This document shows positions 1-8,827 of a stretch of 23,036 bases of DNA, piece by piece. The translations under genes and the position numbers were made by a program. Each line of letters starts with the position of its first letter. Position 1 is the first letter of the stretch. The DNA is from Haplomitrium mnioides. Lineage: Eukaryota > Marchantiophyta > Haplomitriopsida > Calobryales. The DNA lies in the NCBI GenBank assembly GCA_049999725.1, contig JBNGIS010017798.1, forward strand, positions 1 to 23,036, in the 5' to 3' direction. The notes under the pieces are model-generated. The model was not told where the DNA came from. It did not search any database and saw only the letters and a program-made list of their open reading frames with translations.

Positions 1-384
1 GTTTTTAGCTGTCATGCAGTTTCTGCGAAGCTAAAACATCCAGGAGATGATGCTCTTGTGAATGTTTATCAGAAACCGCAGACGTTATACAATTTTTTCA
101 TTGACCATCTTTCTACACAGCAAGATTGGATTCTCGATCTTTGCTCTGAGTTTGGCACAGGCCTTGTTTGTGCTCTAAAGCTGATGCGAAATTGCATCGT
201 GGTGGAATATGATAGACGTCAGTCTATCTTTATTCCTCAGAGGGTTTTGGAGATGGCTTCCTTGCCATCCGATGTGACTGAGTCACAGATAGTATTTGCG
301 TACCACAAGGAACCTGTTCCTCCTGGTACTGCAAGTGCTTCTGGTGACTCTATGGTGATATCGGGGACTGCAAAGTCTCGTTAG
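1..384 (+). CDS. C-terminal fragment of an N4/N6-type (beta-class) DNA amino-methyltransferase-like protein
   Basis: The frame is open from base 1, so the gene begins outside the window. Its order matches the C-terminus of beta-class amino-methyltransferases (N6_N4_Mtase type): a motif X-like NVYQKPQTLYNFFI (bases 58-99), a SAM-binding motif I-like ILDLCSEFGTG, and a motif II-like acidic strand CIVVEYDRRQ followed by FIPQRV. Family members usually have D-x-F-x-G-S-G-T at motif I. Here the glycine-rich turn reads S-E-F-G-T-G, so activity is doubtful. The catalytic DPPY/SPPY motif IV would lie upstream and cannot be seen. The frame stops at TAG 382-384 but stays open to TGA 457-459, giving an acidic tail ending PPEEEIV. 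The TAG may therefore be a premature stop in a pseudogene. Such enzymes methylate adenine N6 or cytosine N4 in DNA. The family call is fairly secure; function and host role are unknown. Confidence 0.6.
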   Translation, partial: VFSCHAVSAKLKHPGDDALVNVYQKPQTLYNFFIDHLSTQQDWILDLCSEFGTGLVCALKLMRNCIVVEYDRRQSIFIPQRVLEMASLPSDVTESQIVFAYHKEPVPPGTASASGDSMVISGTAKSR

Positions 385-486
385 GATTCTTTAGCGGCTG
401 TAGATGCTCAGCCAGTAGATGTAGATGAGACAGTTCCTCCGGAAGAGGAGATTGTTTGATAAAATGTTTGTACTTTTTTCCTCTAT

Positions 487-492
487 AATAAA
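487..492 (+). promoter_or_regulatory. Putative poly(A) signal AATAAA
   Basis: A canonical AATAAA lies 28 bases after the second in-frame stop of the methyltransferase-like frame, in AT-rich DNA with a T run just downstream. Position and composition fit the 3' UTR of that gene. The motif is short and could be chance. Confidence 0.4.
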
Positions 493-662
493 ATTCATTT
501 TTTGTAAATCTCAAGAATAAGTTGACCCTTTTGATAGTCCAAGAATGGTTTGATCTCAATTTCTAATCTCAAAATTATGTGTAGGCTTTGCTCATTGTTT
601 AGTGTCTTTGCACATTTTAGGATTTGTAGTTCTTCTCCGGTTCCACTGCACGCTTAAGCTAG

Positions 663-937
663 GCAATTGTTGTTCAGAGTATCGACACCCATTCGTCAAA
701 GGGTTCTTGTTCAATGTCCATGCTTGCATAGGCTGTAGGGTTCTTCTTTAGATACTTGGCGTGTTTTTGTTGTTGGATTGTAGTTAAAAGTCCATGCGTG
801 CATGGGTTCGTTGTTCTTGTTGAGAATGAAAGCAAGCATAGTATTTAGGATTCTTGTTCAGAGTCTATGCATGCATAGGCTTTACGGTTGTGGTTTGGAG
901 TCTATGCTTGCATAGACTTTGTTGGCTACGATGCTCC
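663..937. repeat. Degenerate ~37-bp minisatellite with palindromic core
   Basis: A near-palindromic core of the form GTCYATGCNTGCATRGRC occurs at 716-733, 790-806, 863-880 and 900-917. A decayed copy lies near 826-841 (GAAAGCAAGCATAG). The starts 716, 790, 863 and 900 are spaced 74, 73 and 37 bases, that is, multiples of about 37. Most cores are followed by a GGGTTCTTGTTC-like linker. There is no coding frame. The array ends close to the assembly gap, so its true length is unknown. Confidence 0.7.
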
Positions 938-950
938 AAGTCAGGTTTAA

Positions 951-1050
951 NNNNNNNNNNNNNNNNNNNNNNNNNNNNNNNNNNNNNNNNNNNNNNNNNN
1001 NNNNNNNNNNNNNNNNNNNNNNNNNNNNNNNNNNNNNNNNNNNNNNNNNN
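951..1050. other. Assembly gap (100 N)
   Basis: Exactly 100 consecutive N, the usual placeholder for a scaffold gap of unknown size. A run of ten A (1051-1060) follows directly. Any frame drawn across it is meaningless, and the left end of the neighbouring LTR remnant cannot be defined. Confidence 0.98.
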
Positions 1051-1060
1051 AAAAAAAAAA

Positions 1061-2377
1061 TTCAACTGTCAAGTGAAACAGGAACCCAGTAGCGGTTCCT
1101 AGTTCAAAGTAGCGGCTGTTCTGCCAATTTACCGCTGAAAGTCCGTGGACTCCCTATGACTGCAACGTGTCCTCGAATTCTATGAAGTGCGTCGGGGATG
1201 CTACGTTTCTGCCGCGCCCCATGGACTCCCTCAAGTTCCTAAACTGTGATGAGTTGTCACTTTGCCCTTCCCGCTTAGCCTCGCAATTGCCCTAAGCAAT
1301 CTTACATGTGCAGAATGGTGACAAGTCACCTTTTCCTTAGTTGAAGCTTCGCTTATCCCCCGTTTTGCCCTTTCCTCAGACCCGTGAGACCCCTCTTAGT
1401 GGATCCCTATTAAACGGTCCCCTCACGTCATAAGATGGATCAAAACCCGCTTAACCGGGTTCCTCACTTAGAGTGGCGCGACCCCGTTAAGCTTTTCGGG
1501 CCCTTAGGAGTCGCCACGTCGCCTGTTGAATCCCGTGAAGCACCTGGGGGCTGCCACGTTTCCGCAGTGCTCCACAGACTCCTCGGGCCTTCCTTCCTTC
1601 AGGTTGATTCTTCACATAGATCCTCCTCCTCTGGTCCGATTGTAGCAGCTAGCTTCCGACTATGAAGCGCTTCCTTCTCTTCTCACATGGGCAACCCACT
1701 ACAGAGCCTCATGTTCCAAATTCATTTCGCTGCCTTCTCTCTACCTGGCTTCACTTGCCGCATACTCCTTTTCTCGTCGTTTGTTGCCGCTGGGCAAGTC
1801 CCCTCTGTGCTACGACTTCCTATCCACTCACGTGATGGCCCTCTTCACACATCAGACTGTCCTCCCCCTCGCCTTCATCTCCCGTAACTCTTCTTGTGGA
1901 TTCCTCCTCACATGATTCCTCTTCAATTGTTGCTAGCTCCCTTCTCCATGAATTCCTCCACAATTCATCCCCTTCAATCTCTGCCTTCCTCTCCTTGAAT
2001 CCTTCTGATGCTCTATTCTTCTGATCTCCCTCTCACCTCTCTTTGATTTCCTCTTGCTCACCCTTGTCAGCCCTGCCTCTGTCACGAATTGCTGCAAGTT
2101 CCTTTGGTCCTCCTGCTAGCCTTCTTACCTAACTCCTCAGGATTCCACAAGGCTCCTTCTTGCATTGCAGAATCCATAACATTCATTGGGGAAAGTAGAA
2201 AAGAAAGGAAGAGAAGGGGGATGAGGGAGAGGAGAAAGGTGCAGGATTGGCATAACAACAATAAAACAATAAAATACAAAGGGATACAAATGACTAATTC
2301 AAATTGAAGGACTTAACAAGGCTAGAAGCTCACTAATCACAAAAAAAAAGAAAAAACGCAAACACACCCGACCGACA
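1061..2377 (-). repeat. LTR-derived region, probable 3' LTR remnant of element A
   Basis: No credible coding frame. About 80 bases near 1402-1480 match 15640-15720 at roughly three quarters identity by eye; both begin GGATCCCT and run through a CACTTAG block. Both are followed by a shared GCCACGTTTCCG block (1552 onward here). The region also holds two copies of a GTCG/GTCA-CCyTTC motif (near 1249 and 1318) that forms an array at 15073-15605. It lies immediately 3' of the element A pol. The right edge is set at 2377 because the minus strand there starts TGTCGG, which would pair with the CGACA end inferred for B's LTR. This boundary is tentative. Confidence 0.45.
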
Positions 2378-2617
2378 TAACTCCTATTTTAATTGTGTAG
2401 CAACCCTTCAAACACCTTCCTCCTTCTGACCTTCTTGGGCTCCTCCGTGGCCGCCGCTCTGACCTTCCTTGTTGGGTGCTTTTAGTCAACTTGGTCACCA
2501 TCCACGCCCCACTCACACAACACACTGACACAAACGAACACAACTCACTACACAACGCTAAACATATAGATGTACAGAAAATCTCCATGCCTACTGTACA
2601 CAGCAGCACCCTCCACA

Positions 2618-3803
2618 TTAGTCCTCCTGGTGGTAATACCGCTTGAGCCGGTCGTAGTAGACCCGGTTAGGAAGGTGTGCCCCTGTCACTGCGCTCAACT
2701 TCACTGACCCATTGTCGTGAAGTAATCACACCAAGTAGGGCTCCATCCACCGGGTATGCAACTTCTCGGGGAAGTGCATAAACCTGCTGTCGTAGAGCAA
2801 CACTAGATCCCCTCATTTGAAGTTGACTGTCTCAGCTTCTTGTCATGCTGCTTCTTAGTCAAATGCTACTGATGTTCCAGCCTCTCGTGTGCCCCTACGC
2901 GGATCTTCTCTAAGGCCTCCAACTGGTACACCCTTTCCATTCGGCTTAGGCCCTCTGCCATTCTCTCCTCAACTATCTCACCCAAGGTGTGGGGACTTCA
3001 AACTCCACCGGGACCAGCAAGTGCTGTCCAAAGACTAGGAAGTAAGGGCAGTGGCCCATGGTGGTCTTGTAGGCTAGGTTATAGGCATGGGTGGCAGTTA
3101 ACAACTTCAAGTCCCAGTCCACCTTGTTGGTCACCATTGTTTTGTTCCAAATCTTGCCTATAATTCCGTTGGCCCTCTCGGTTAACCCATTAGCCTTAGG
3201 GTGGTAGGCTGTGGTTTTACAATGCTTTACTAAGTACTTCCTTGTGAGCTCACAAATGACTTGATTAACAAAATGTGTACCTTTATCACTCACCAACTCC
3301 AGCGACGCCACGAATCGGGTGAAGATCAATACGTAGAGGAAATGGGACATTGTCGGCACATTATCTTTCTTGGTTGCCCTAGCCTCCACCCACTTGGTAG
3401 CGTAGTCAGTTGAAAGCATAATGTACCTGTTCCCGGGCCTCATGGATGGAGTGATGGGCCCAATGAAATCAATTCCCCACTTCTCAAATGGGGCCAAAGG
3501 GATGATTAGGACCAGGGGATGGTGGCACGCTGCTACTAGTTTCCCAGTCCGCTGACAAGCGTCACACCTCTTCACAAAGAAGTGGACATCCCTATGCAGG
3601 GTGGGCCACCAATACTTAGCGTCCATGATCTTCCGGATGGTGGTTTCTACCGCAAAAGGACCGCTCGCCTCTTCTTCATGCATTGCCCGCATCACCACCG
3701 TGGACTGGTCTCTCTCCAGACACCTGCGTATCTGCCTGTCCATGCCTTGCCTATGCAGCATTCCCTTGATCATGAGAAAGGGCCTCACCTTTCTGAGAAA
3801 CAT
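2618..3803 (-). pseudogene. Integrase of element A (C-terminal part degraded)
   Basis: An open frame of 276 codons (3803-2973) holds most of a retroviral-type integrase, which inserts the element's cDNA into the host genome. The zinc-binding region keeps H42, C80 and C83, but the second histidine is replaced by P49 (GPF). The catalytic core has D112 (GIDFIGP), D173 (LVSDKGTHF) and E209 (NGLTERANG). D173 and E209 are separated by 35 residues, the classical D-D35-E spacing. Past 2973 the C-terminal domain can still be followed across stops and shifts (GDLVLLYDSRF-like, then VYYDRLKRYYHQED) to TAA at 2618-2620. It shifts frame against the RNase H segment near 3790. No chromodomain is seen. Identification is secure; function is lost. 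Confidence 0.88.
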
Positions 3804-4342
3804 TGTTGCTTGTTCTGGGGTGTGCCTTGGGGGGATCCTTGCCGTGAGGAGGAACTCGATGATGTCCCCATTTCTATGGGTCTCCCCTCCGTGACATGGA
3901 ATAGGTCTTCGTCAGGGAAGGTGTCCCCCACTCCCTCCACACTCGGTTGCCCCTCAATGCTTGAGAAGAAATCGACATTCTGGTGTCTCTTCTCCGGCTT
4001 GATTCGCACCTCAAAGTCAAACTCCTGGAGCAACAACATCCACCTTGCCACTCTATCTGTTAGGTCTGGCTCGTTAATCATTTATTTTAGGGCATCATGA
4101 TTAGTGTGAAACACCACCTTGTAATGTAGCAGGTAGTGCCGGAACTTCTTCAAGGAGTAGATTATCCCTAGGACCTCACGGTCGGTGGGCGAGTAATTTG
4201 TTTTCGCCACTAAGAGGAGTCTGCTCGCAAAGTAGATTGGGTGGTCCGTGCCTTCCTCATCGAGTTGACTCAGCACGGCTCCCACACAGAAGCATGACAC
4301 ATCCACCATAACGTGGAACTCCTTGGCCCAGTTTGGGGGTGC
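3785..4342 (-). pseudogene. RNase H domain and linker of element A
   Basis: Two segments in one frame (4309-4082 and 4081-3785) are split by a single TAA. The first carries MVDVSCFCVGAVLSQ with the first catalytic Asp, TDREVLGIIYSLKKF with the conserved Glu, and HTNHDALK where related elements have T-D-H. The third acidic residue is thus Asn, a G-to-A change. After the stop, VARWMLLLQEFDFEV and a conserved PEKRHQNVDFFS-like stretch lead into a Ser-rich linker (TSSSSSSRQ). RNase H degrades the RNA strand of the RNA-DNA hybrid during reverse transcription. It sits between reverse transcriptase and integrase, as usual for Ty3/gypsy. Confidence 0.85.
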
Positions 4343-5512
4343 CTAGATAGGCGCGCTGGCCAATCGGCTCTTGAGCTCATTAAAGCTAGATCTCCTGGGA
4401 TTAGTTGGCTCAAAGTCACTGCCCCTCTTCACCATCTCGGTTAGGTGGTAGACTACTAAGGCAAATTTCAGGATAAATCTCATGTAATAACCCATACAGC
4501 CCAGGAATCCCTGAACCTCTACCAGGCACATTGGAAATGCCACGCCTAGCCATACTGCTACCTTTTCTTGGTCCACGACAATTCCCTGGCTGGAGACCCT
4601 ATACCCTAGTAGTATCCCTTCTCTTACTGCAAAGAAACATTTTCCAGAACGCAACCGCAGTCCCGTTTCTCTGCATCGCTGAAATATGAGCCGCACATGC
4701 TTCTCATGATCCTTGACCTTGCCATATACCACAAAGTCGTCTTTGAAGATTTTGAGGAACTTCTTGGCCCACCACCAAGTCCAACACACCATCACTAAAT
4801 GGTAGAGGGTAGTGGTTTTTCTTGGTTGCCGCATTCAGCTTGCGGTAGTCTTGGCAAACCCTGATCTTCGGCTTCTCATCCAAGCCCGCCTTCTTCGACA
4901 CCACCATCAGAGGGGACACCCATTCACTATTTAGAGCAAGGTATATGAATCATGCCTCTAAGAGCTTATCCACCTCCTCTTTCACCAATAGAGAGAAGCG
5001 TGGGTTCATTCGGTACTGCCGCTGCCTCACAGGGGTAGCATTGTCCTCCAAATCAATTCTGTGCTCCCTCAGATCTCTGGGCACGCCCTTCAGGTCTGTA
5101 TGGCTCCATGCAAACACGTCACTGAAGTTCCCCAGGGTCTGCATGAAGGCTCTCTCAGCCCCTCTATTTAAGACGAAACCAAGCTGAAACGTCCTCCCAT
5201 CGGGGACCGTTATCTCTCGGTACTGCTCCGCCTTGATGACCTCCACCTTGTTCCTATTTGTGGAGTCGCAGTCTGACTTCAAGTGGGCAAGCCGTTGGCC
5301 ACCTACAGCTAGCTTCTTATCGTGCTCCCTCGTTCCCTTTTGGTGGCTATCCCCCTTGGAATGATAGCTGCAACCAACTCCTCTTTTAGCTCAGGTCAAG
5401 AGCTAGAAGTGGATGCCTCTGACTCCCCTTTTTGCTTAGGTCTAGAGCTGAGAGTTGGCACTCCTGCCTCAGCTTTGGTGGTGTCCCAAACCCCAAAGAC
5501 AAAGGTCTCCAA
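4343..5512 (-). pseudogene. Reverse transcriptase of element A, internally deleted
   Basis: The N-terminal part runs in one frame (5282-4704): DVFAWSHTDLKGVP, the PVRQRQYRMNP finger region, then MSPLMVVSKKAG and CQDYRKLNAATKKNHYPLPF. Near 4745-4765 the homology jumps to FLKIFKDDFVVYG in another frame. This loses roughly 60 residues, including the segment with the first catalytic aspartate and the LTNAPATF-like motif. The catalytic pair DD remains at 4736-4741. The C-terminal thumb region (QGFLGCMGYYMRF) continues to 4343. A stop interrupts the frame at 4947-4949. Bases 5283-5512 hold the shifted, stop-broken linker to the protease region. The enzyme would copy element RNA into DNA; this copy cannot. 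Confidence 0.88.
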
Positions 5513-6636
5513 CTAGTTGACCTTGGTTTCTGCACTGCCCAAAAAGTTTGCTTCGGTCATGTCACTCACCAGTCTCAACCAATAAGTGTCCTCGTCCTCT
5601 GACTCCTCTTCCACCGACCACTCAGTGTTATAATCCTTGTCCTCTATGGTCTCCCCCTCATGTGGGATAGGGTCGTAATGCACCACAGTCTTGCCAGGTC
5701 CAAACACCAAGGTGGAGTCTCCCCAATTGTGCATTACCTTGGCACCATACAACTAGCGCCTTTCGATTAAAACATGGTATGGAAAACTCCGCGTCGGCCT
5801 CATCACTAGGTAGTTCAGTCCAAACTCCTTCCCTCTGATCCAGGTGGACACCTTTAGCAACGCTCCCAAGGGCTTAACCCTAGATCCATCCGCCAACCGC
5901 ATAATCCTTTCGGTCAGGGAGAAAGTCTTAAATCCCAACCGGTGGGCACTCTCCTCCACCATGATGTTTAATCCCGCCCCTCCATCCACTGGCACCAAGG
6001 ACAGAGTACACCCCGAAATCTGGATGTCTATCTCTAAAGCTCCCTTATCTTCACAGATCATCCTTAGCTCGGAGGTGGTGCCCACTGTGGGAAGCTTCTG
6101 TTTCCTTTCGGCGCCTATAAGTAGCTCTCAGAGTTGCCTCTTGTATACAGAGTTGTCCTTGATCAACTACCCTACAGTTGCAGTGACCGAGCAGTCCCTT
6201 ACATCCCTCAAGATGTTGTAGGGCACACAAGTGTTGGGTGTGGGCTGGGGCGCAGGGTCTTGCTTGGCCCTCTCAGTAGCATTTCTGCGATTGACCTCCC
6301 GCAGGGTCTTCTCCGCCGCTTGCTAAGCTTCAACTGCCTCCAATGCTTCCAACTACTTCTTCACCTCTTTCTTCTGCTTTGGATAAAATAACTTTGGGTG
6401 CTCCCTTCTGTAATCCGAATCCTCTTCAGTGGAGAGCACGTTCGCATACCTCTCTTTTCTCCGAGCCTGCTTGGCCTTTCCTTTTTCCTTGGCCCTAGCT
6501 ACAGCCTTGGTGGCCACTCTATAGCAGTCCTCTATCACTAGGGTCTCCACTTCTAGAAACTTTGCCCCATTCTCCCATGAGGTGGTCACCAAGTTGACTA
6601 CTATCAGCGGAGATGCCTGCTAGGCCGGGTTGGGAG
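5513..6636 (-). pseudogene. Protease region of element A with acidic extension
   Basis: One minus frame with several stops runs from the nested insertion to 5513. It starts with a Lys-rich coiled segment (RRKERYANV, KLFYPKQKKEVKK), then ELLIGAERKQKLP, then an aspartic protease core. VPVDGGAGLNIM has the catalytic D-G-G-A at 5975-5986, and MRLADGSRVKPLG and YLVMRPTRSFPYHVLI follow. A stop at 5753-5755 stands where sibling B has Trp in RPWLYGA. After this an acidic domain, LYGAKVMHNWGDSTLVFGP then EEESEDEDTYW, is shared with B. Retrotransposon proteases cleave the Gag-Pol polyprotein. Stops at VG|LIKD and QL|ELL face Gln and Arg codons in B. The right end is cut by the chromovirus insertion. 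Confidence 0.85.
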
Positions 6637-6641
6637 GCAAC
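6637..6641. repeat. Left target-site duplication GCAAC
   Basis: GCAAC immediately before the left LTR is repeated directly after the right LTR at 12905-12909. A 5-bp duplication is typical of Ty3/gypsy integrase. Both copies lie within element A sequence. Confidence 0.9.
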
Positions 6642-6751
6642 TATAATGGTCACTAACTTTAGTAATACATAGCTAAAAATAATGTCAACTATGTCTAGAA
6701 AGCTATTACTAAGTTAGAGTAGCAAAAAGCAATTGCTATTATAGAGAGATG

Positions 6752-6955
6752 GACACGTGGCACGAGGAGAGAAAGTCAACAAATTAAAGTAAAAGAGAGA
6801 GTCTAGATAGACTACTTTAGAAGAGAATAAAGGCATGTGGCAAGCGGAGAATTAAAGTAAAGAGAAGGTTCTAAAGATAAAGACACGTGGCAGAAGGAGA
6901 ACTAAAGAAATAGAAGGTTCTAAGGATAAGGACACGTGGCAGAAGGAGAACAAAA
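6752..6955 (+). promoter_or_regulatory. Phased G-box (CACGTG) units in U3
   Basis: Four related units of the form GACACGTGGCA-R-AAGGAGAA place CACGTG at 6754-6759, 6884-6889 and 6933-6938, and a decayed CATGTG at 6834-6839 that is intact in the right LTR. Spacing is 80, 50 and 49 bases. ACGTGGC is the core of plant G-box/ABRE elements bound by bZIP factors. Regulation by such factors is inference from the motif. Confidence 0.6.
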
Positions 6956-7068
6956 GTAAAGGGTGGTCCAATTAGAGTGAGAGAGAAAAGAGAGGTCCAA
7001 TTAGAAGAGGATAGAAAAGAAACCAATGGGGTTCCTCCACCTATGTAAGTAAAGTGCTTTCTCTCAAG

Positions 7069-7077
7069 TATATAAAG
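7069..7077 (+). promoter_or_regulatory. TATA box of the 5' LTR
   Basis: TATATAAAG lies about 130 bases before the U5 end and about 45 bases after CCAAT (7023-7027). It is conserved in the right LTR at 12765-12773. It is the best candidate for the element's core promoter. Confidence 0.65.
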
Positions 7078-7209
7078 AAAGGAGAGTGCCTTGTTTGGCA
7101 TCTCTTACCTTGTGGGTTCTTGAAGTTCTTGTGCACTTCTCTTATGTTAACTTGTATGTGTTGTACTTGTGCTAACTTGTGTGTGTAATGTAGGTGAGTA
7201 GTGTTACAA

Positions 7210-7221
7210 TGGTATGAGAGC
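7210..7221 (+). other. Primer binding site (initiator Met tRNA type)
   Basis: TGGTATGAGAGC begins one base after the LTR end. Plant initiator tRNA-Met primer sites begin TGGTATCAGAGC, so 11 of 12 bases agree. This fixes the LTR boundary and the plus orientation. It would prime minus-strand DNA synthesis. Confidence 0.85.
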
Positions 7222-7401
7222 TTGGTCTTCTCTAAAGAGTGTGGATTACCCCTCTTTGGAGAAATACTTAAGGCCTTTTTTAGTAGTAGAATCTCCACTT
7301 TGCATTGACTCCATTAGAGTTAAACTATCAAGTTTTCATGAATAAAGGATAATGGATATCACATCGTAGATAAGAAGTTTGACTTGATGTTATGGTAGCT
7401 A

Positions 7402-7617
7402 ATGGATAGAGGAGCATTTGTACCTCCTAGAATTCCTCTATTAAATCCTTTTAACATTCGTGTGTTCAATATTGACAAACATTTCTTTCGTCAATTTCTA
7501 GTGTATAACTTTGGTGATAATTTTATGGTTTTTGTGATGGAATCAAGAGAACATATCATCTTACCTGTGGTAAACTATAGTGTTACATGGGAGTGTTTTA
7601 TTTATATTTTGTGGTAG
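7402..7617 (+). CDS. Pre-gag small ORF 1 (unknown)
   Basis: A 71-codon frame in the leader between the primer site and gag. I do not recognise a family. Its central part, FNIRV...FLVYNFGDNF...IILPVVNYSVTW, resembles the next small frame, SIRV...FLVRKFGERF...FILPILHN-W, suggesting two copies of one domain of about 60 residues. No signal peptide or clear membrane helix is evident, though the C-terminus is aromatic. It stops at TAG 7615-7617. It could be a remnant of a longer leader protein or simply untranslated leader that happens to be open. Confidence 0.35.
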   Translation: MDRGAFVPPRIPLLNPFNIRVFNIDKHFFRQFLVYNFGDNFMVFVMESREHIILPVVNYSVTWECFIYILW

Positions 7618-7826
7618 AGAGAAAAATGGATTTGAACCAAGCTCCTCTGGAAGAGTTCAACTCCAAATGTTATATTTCTATTAGAGTAATGCCTAAGCAA
7701 ACGCAACGTGATTTTCTTGTTCGTAAGTTTGGAGAGAGGTTTTGTAATGATGTGTTGGCATCCCCTAAACCTTTTATTTTACCTATTCTTCACAATTGGA
7801 ATGTGTATATATTTGTGTTCGTATAA
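7587..7826 (+). CDS. Pre-gag small ORF 2 (unknown, related to ORF 1)
   Basis: 79 codons, overlapping the end of the previous frame by 31 bases in another reading frame. A second ATG at 7626 (MDLNQAPLEEF) aligns with the start of ORF 1 (MDRGAF) and is the more natural start. The body, RDFLVRKFGERF and PKPFILPILHNW, is the best-conserved part of the pair. It ends 32 bases before the gag ATG. No known family recognised. An independent protein, an N-terminal extension of Gag, or non-coding leader are all possible. Confidence 0.35.
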   Translation: MGVFYLYFVVERKMDLNQAPLEEFNSKCYISIRVMPKQTQRDFLVRKFGERFCNDVLASPKPFILPILHNWNVYIFVFV

Positions 7827-7858
7827 GTTTTAGAGGGTTAAAACTCTGACAGAACAAC

Positions 7859-8827
7859 ATGAATGCTAACTCCATCAGTCTTGAAGAAGGTGTGTGGATG
7901 ATAGCAAAGTTAGAAGAGCTTTAAGCAACTCTTATAGCAAGCCAGCAACAAACAAACATGTTGATGGTAGAAATGGTAAAAATGCGACTACAACAAGAAA
8001 GTGGAGAAGGAAGTCGGGAGACATTACTTTAGAAAACGAGTAAGTCGTGCAAAGTAGAGCCCTATAGAGGAAGTCACACAGTTGGTATCGTAGAAGGATG
8101 GGTTTATCGAATGGAGGTTCACATGTCATATTATCCAAATGCTTCGGATTTGGAGAAAGGATTGTTTGCAAGATCATTCTTAACAGAGTATGCATCAATA
8201 TGGCTACAAGGTTGGGAGCGACAGAAAAATACACGAGGAGAACAACTTTTGTGGAGCAGTTTAAAAGAAGGTTTGCTCCAAAATTTTAAAGCAGTGGATT
8301 CTATATTGACCGCAAGAACGAAGCTTTGGGAGTTGGAGCAGCAAGGAAGTGTTGCAAGATACATTGAGGAATTTTGAAGCCTGTAAGTTCAAATCAAAGA
8401 TATGAGTCCAGCAGAGGTCCTTGACAAATTTTTGCAAGGGTTAAAGAGAAAGATTAGAGGAGAGGTTATGATGCGCAATCCAAAAGACGTAAATGAAGTT
8501 ATTTCATTTGCTCAACGAATTGAAAGGACACTAGGAATTGTGCAAACTAGAGGAAACTATGGCCCCATGCCTATGGAGTTGGGGAACATAAGAAGAAGAG
8601 AATTTCATCGTCCAAGTCACCACCAAGGGGGACCACAACAAACTAATGAAAGGAGGATGGATGATCAACGAGAGACTCAAACATGCTACAATTGTGGTCG
8701 GGTAGGATACATTGCACCAAATTGTAGAGCAGTGCGGCACAATCAAGGGCGAGTATTTCGGCGGCCTCTCCATAATATCAACAATGAAGGGGATGAAGAA
8801 GGTAACGGAAACGATGAGCACCAGTAA
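7859..8827 (+). pseudogene. gag of the chromovirus
   Basis: 323 codons from ATG 7859 to TAA 8825-8827 in one frame, with four internal stops (7922-7924, 8030-8032, 8375-8377, 8384-8386). The capsid-like region has FLTEYASIWLQGWERQ and LLWSSLKEGLLQNF, then ARYIEEF and PAEVLDKFLQGLK, typical of retrotransposon gag. A zinc knuckle at 8684-8725 reads C-x2-C-x4-Y-x4-C: the histidine is Tyr (TAC), one C-to-T change from CAC. All four stops can also be explained by C-to-T changes at CAA, CAG or CGA codons. Gag would form the particle and bind RNA. The start was chosen because the frame stays consistent with the downstream gag blocks. Confidence 0.85.

Larger units (their letters stand above)
6642..7208 (+). 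repeat. 5' LTR of the chromovirus
   Basis: 567 bp, ending GTGTTACA. It starts TATAATGG; comparison with the usual TG...CA ends suggests the TG has decayed to TA (the right LTR starts TT). U3 contains repeated CACGTG-bearing units (6754, 6834, 6884, 6933), a CCAAT at 7023-7027 and a TATATAAAG box at 7069-7077. The 3' half is almost identical to the right LTR, while most mismatches lie in the first 220 bases, many being C/T or G/A. Confidence 0.95.

Noticed and set aside
663-937. CRISPR-like array of palindromic repeats
   Set aside because: Period of about 37 bases leaves no unique spacers of proper size, repeats are degenerate, and the context is a plant nuclear genome.
854-1102. Open frames crossing the N gap on both strands
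   Set aside because: They exist only because N codons are not stops; the flanking residues are minisatellite and poly(A).
1435-1887. Plus-strand frames possibly encoding small proteins
   Set aside because: They sit in LTR-like DNA matching 15640-15830 and show low-complexity Ser/Pro/Leu content, no domain.
2337-2618. 93-codon Cys-rich minus frame (secreted peptide?)
   Set aside because: Overlaps the pol stop of element A and the LTR boundary; likely the 3' non-coding part of the element.
3582-4100. 172-codon plus-strand frame
   Set aside because: Lies antisense to the integrase and RNase H of element A and has no recognisable domain.
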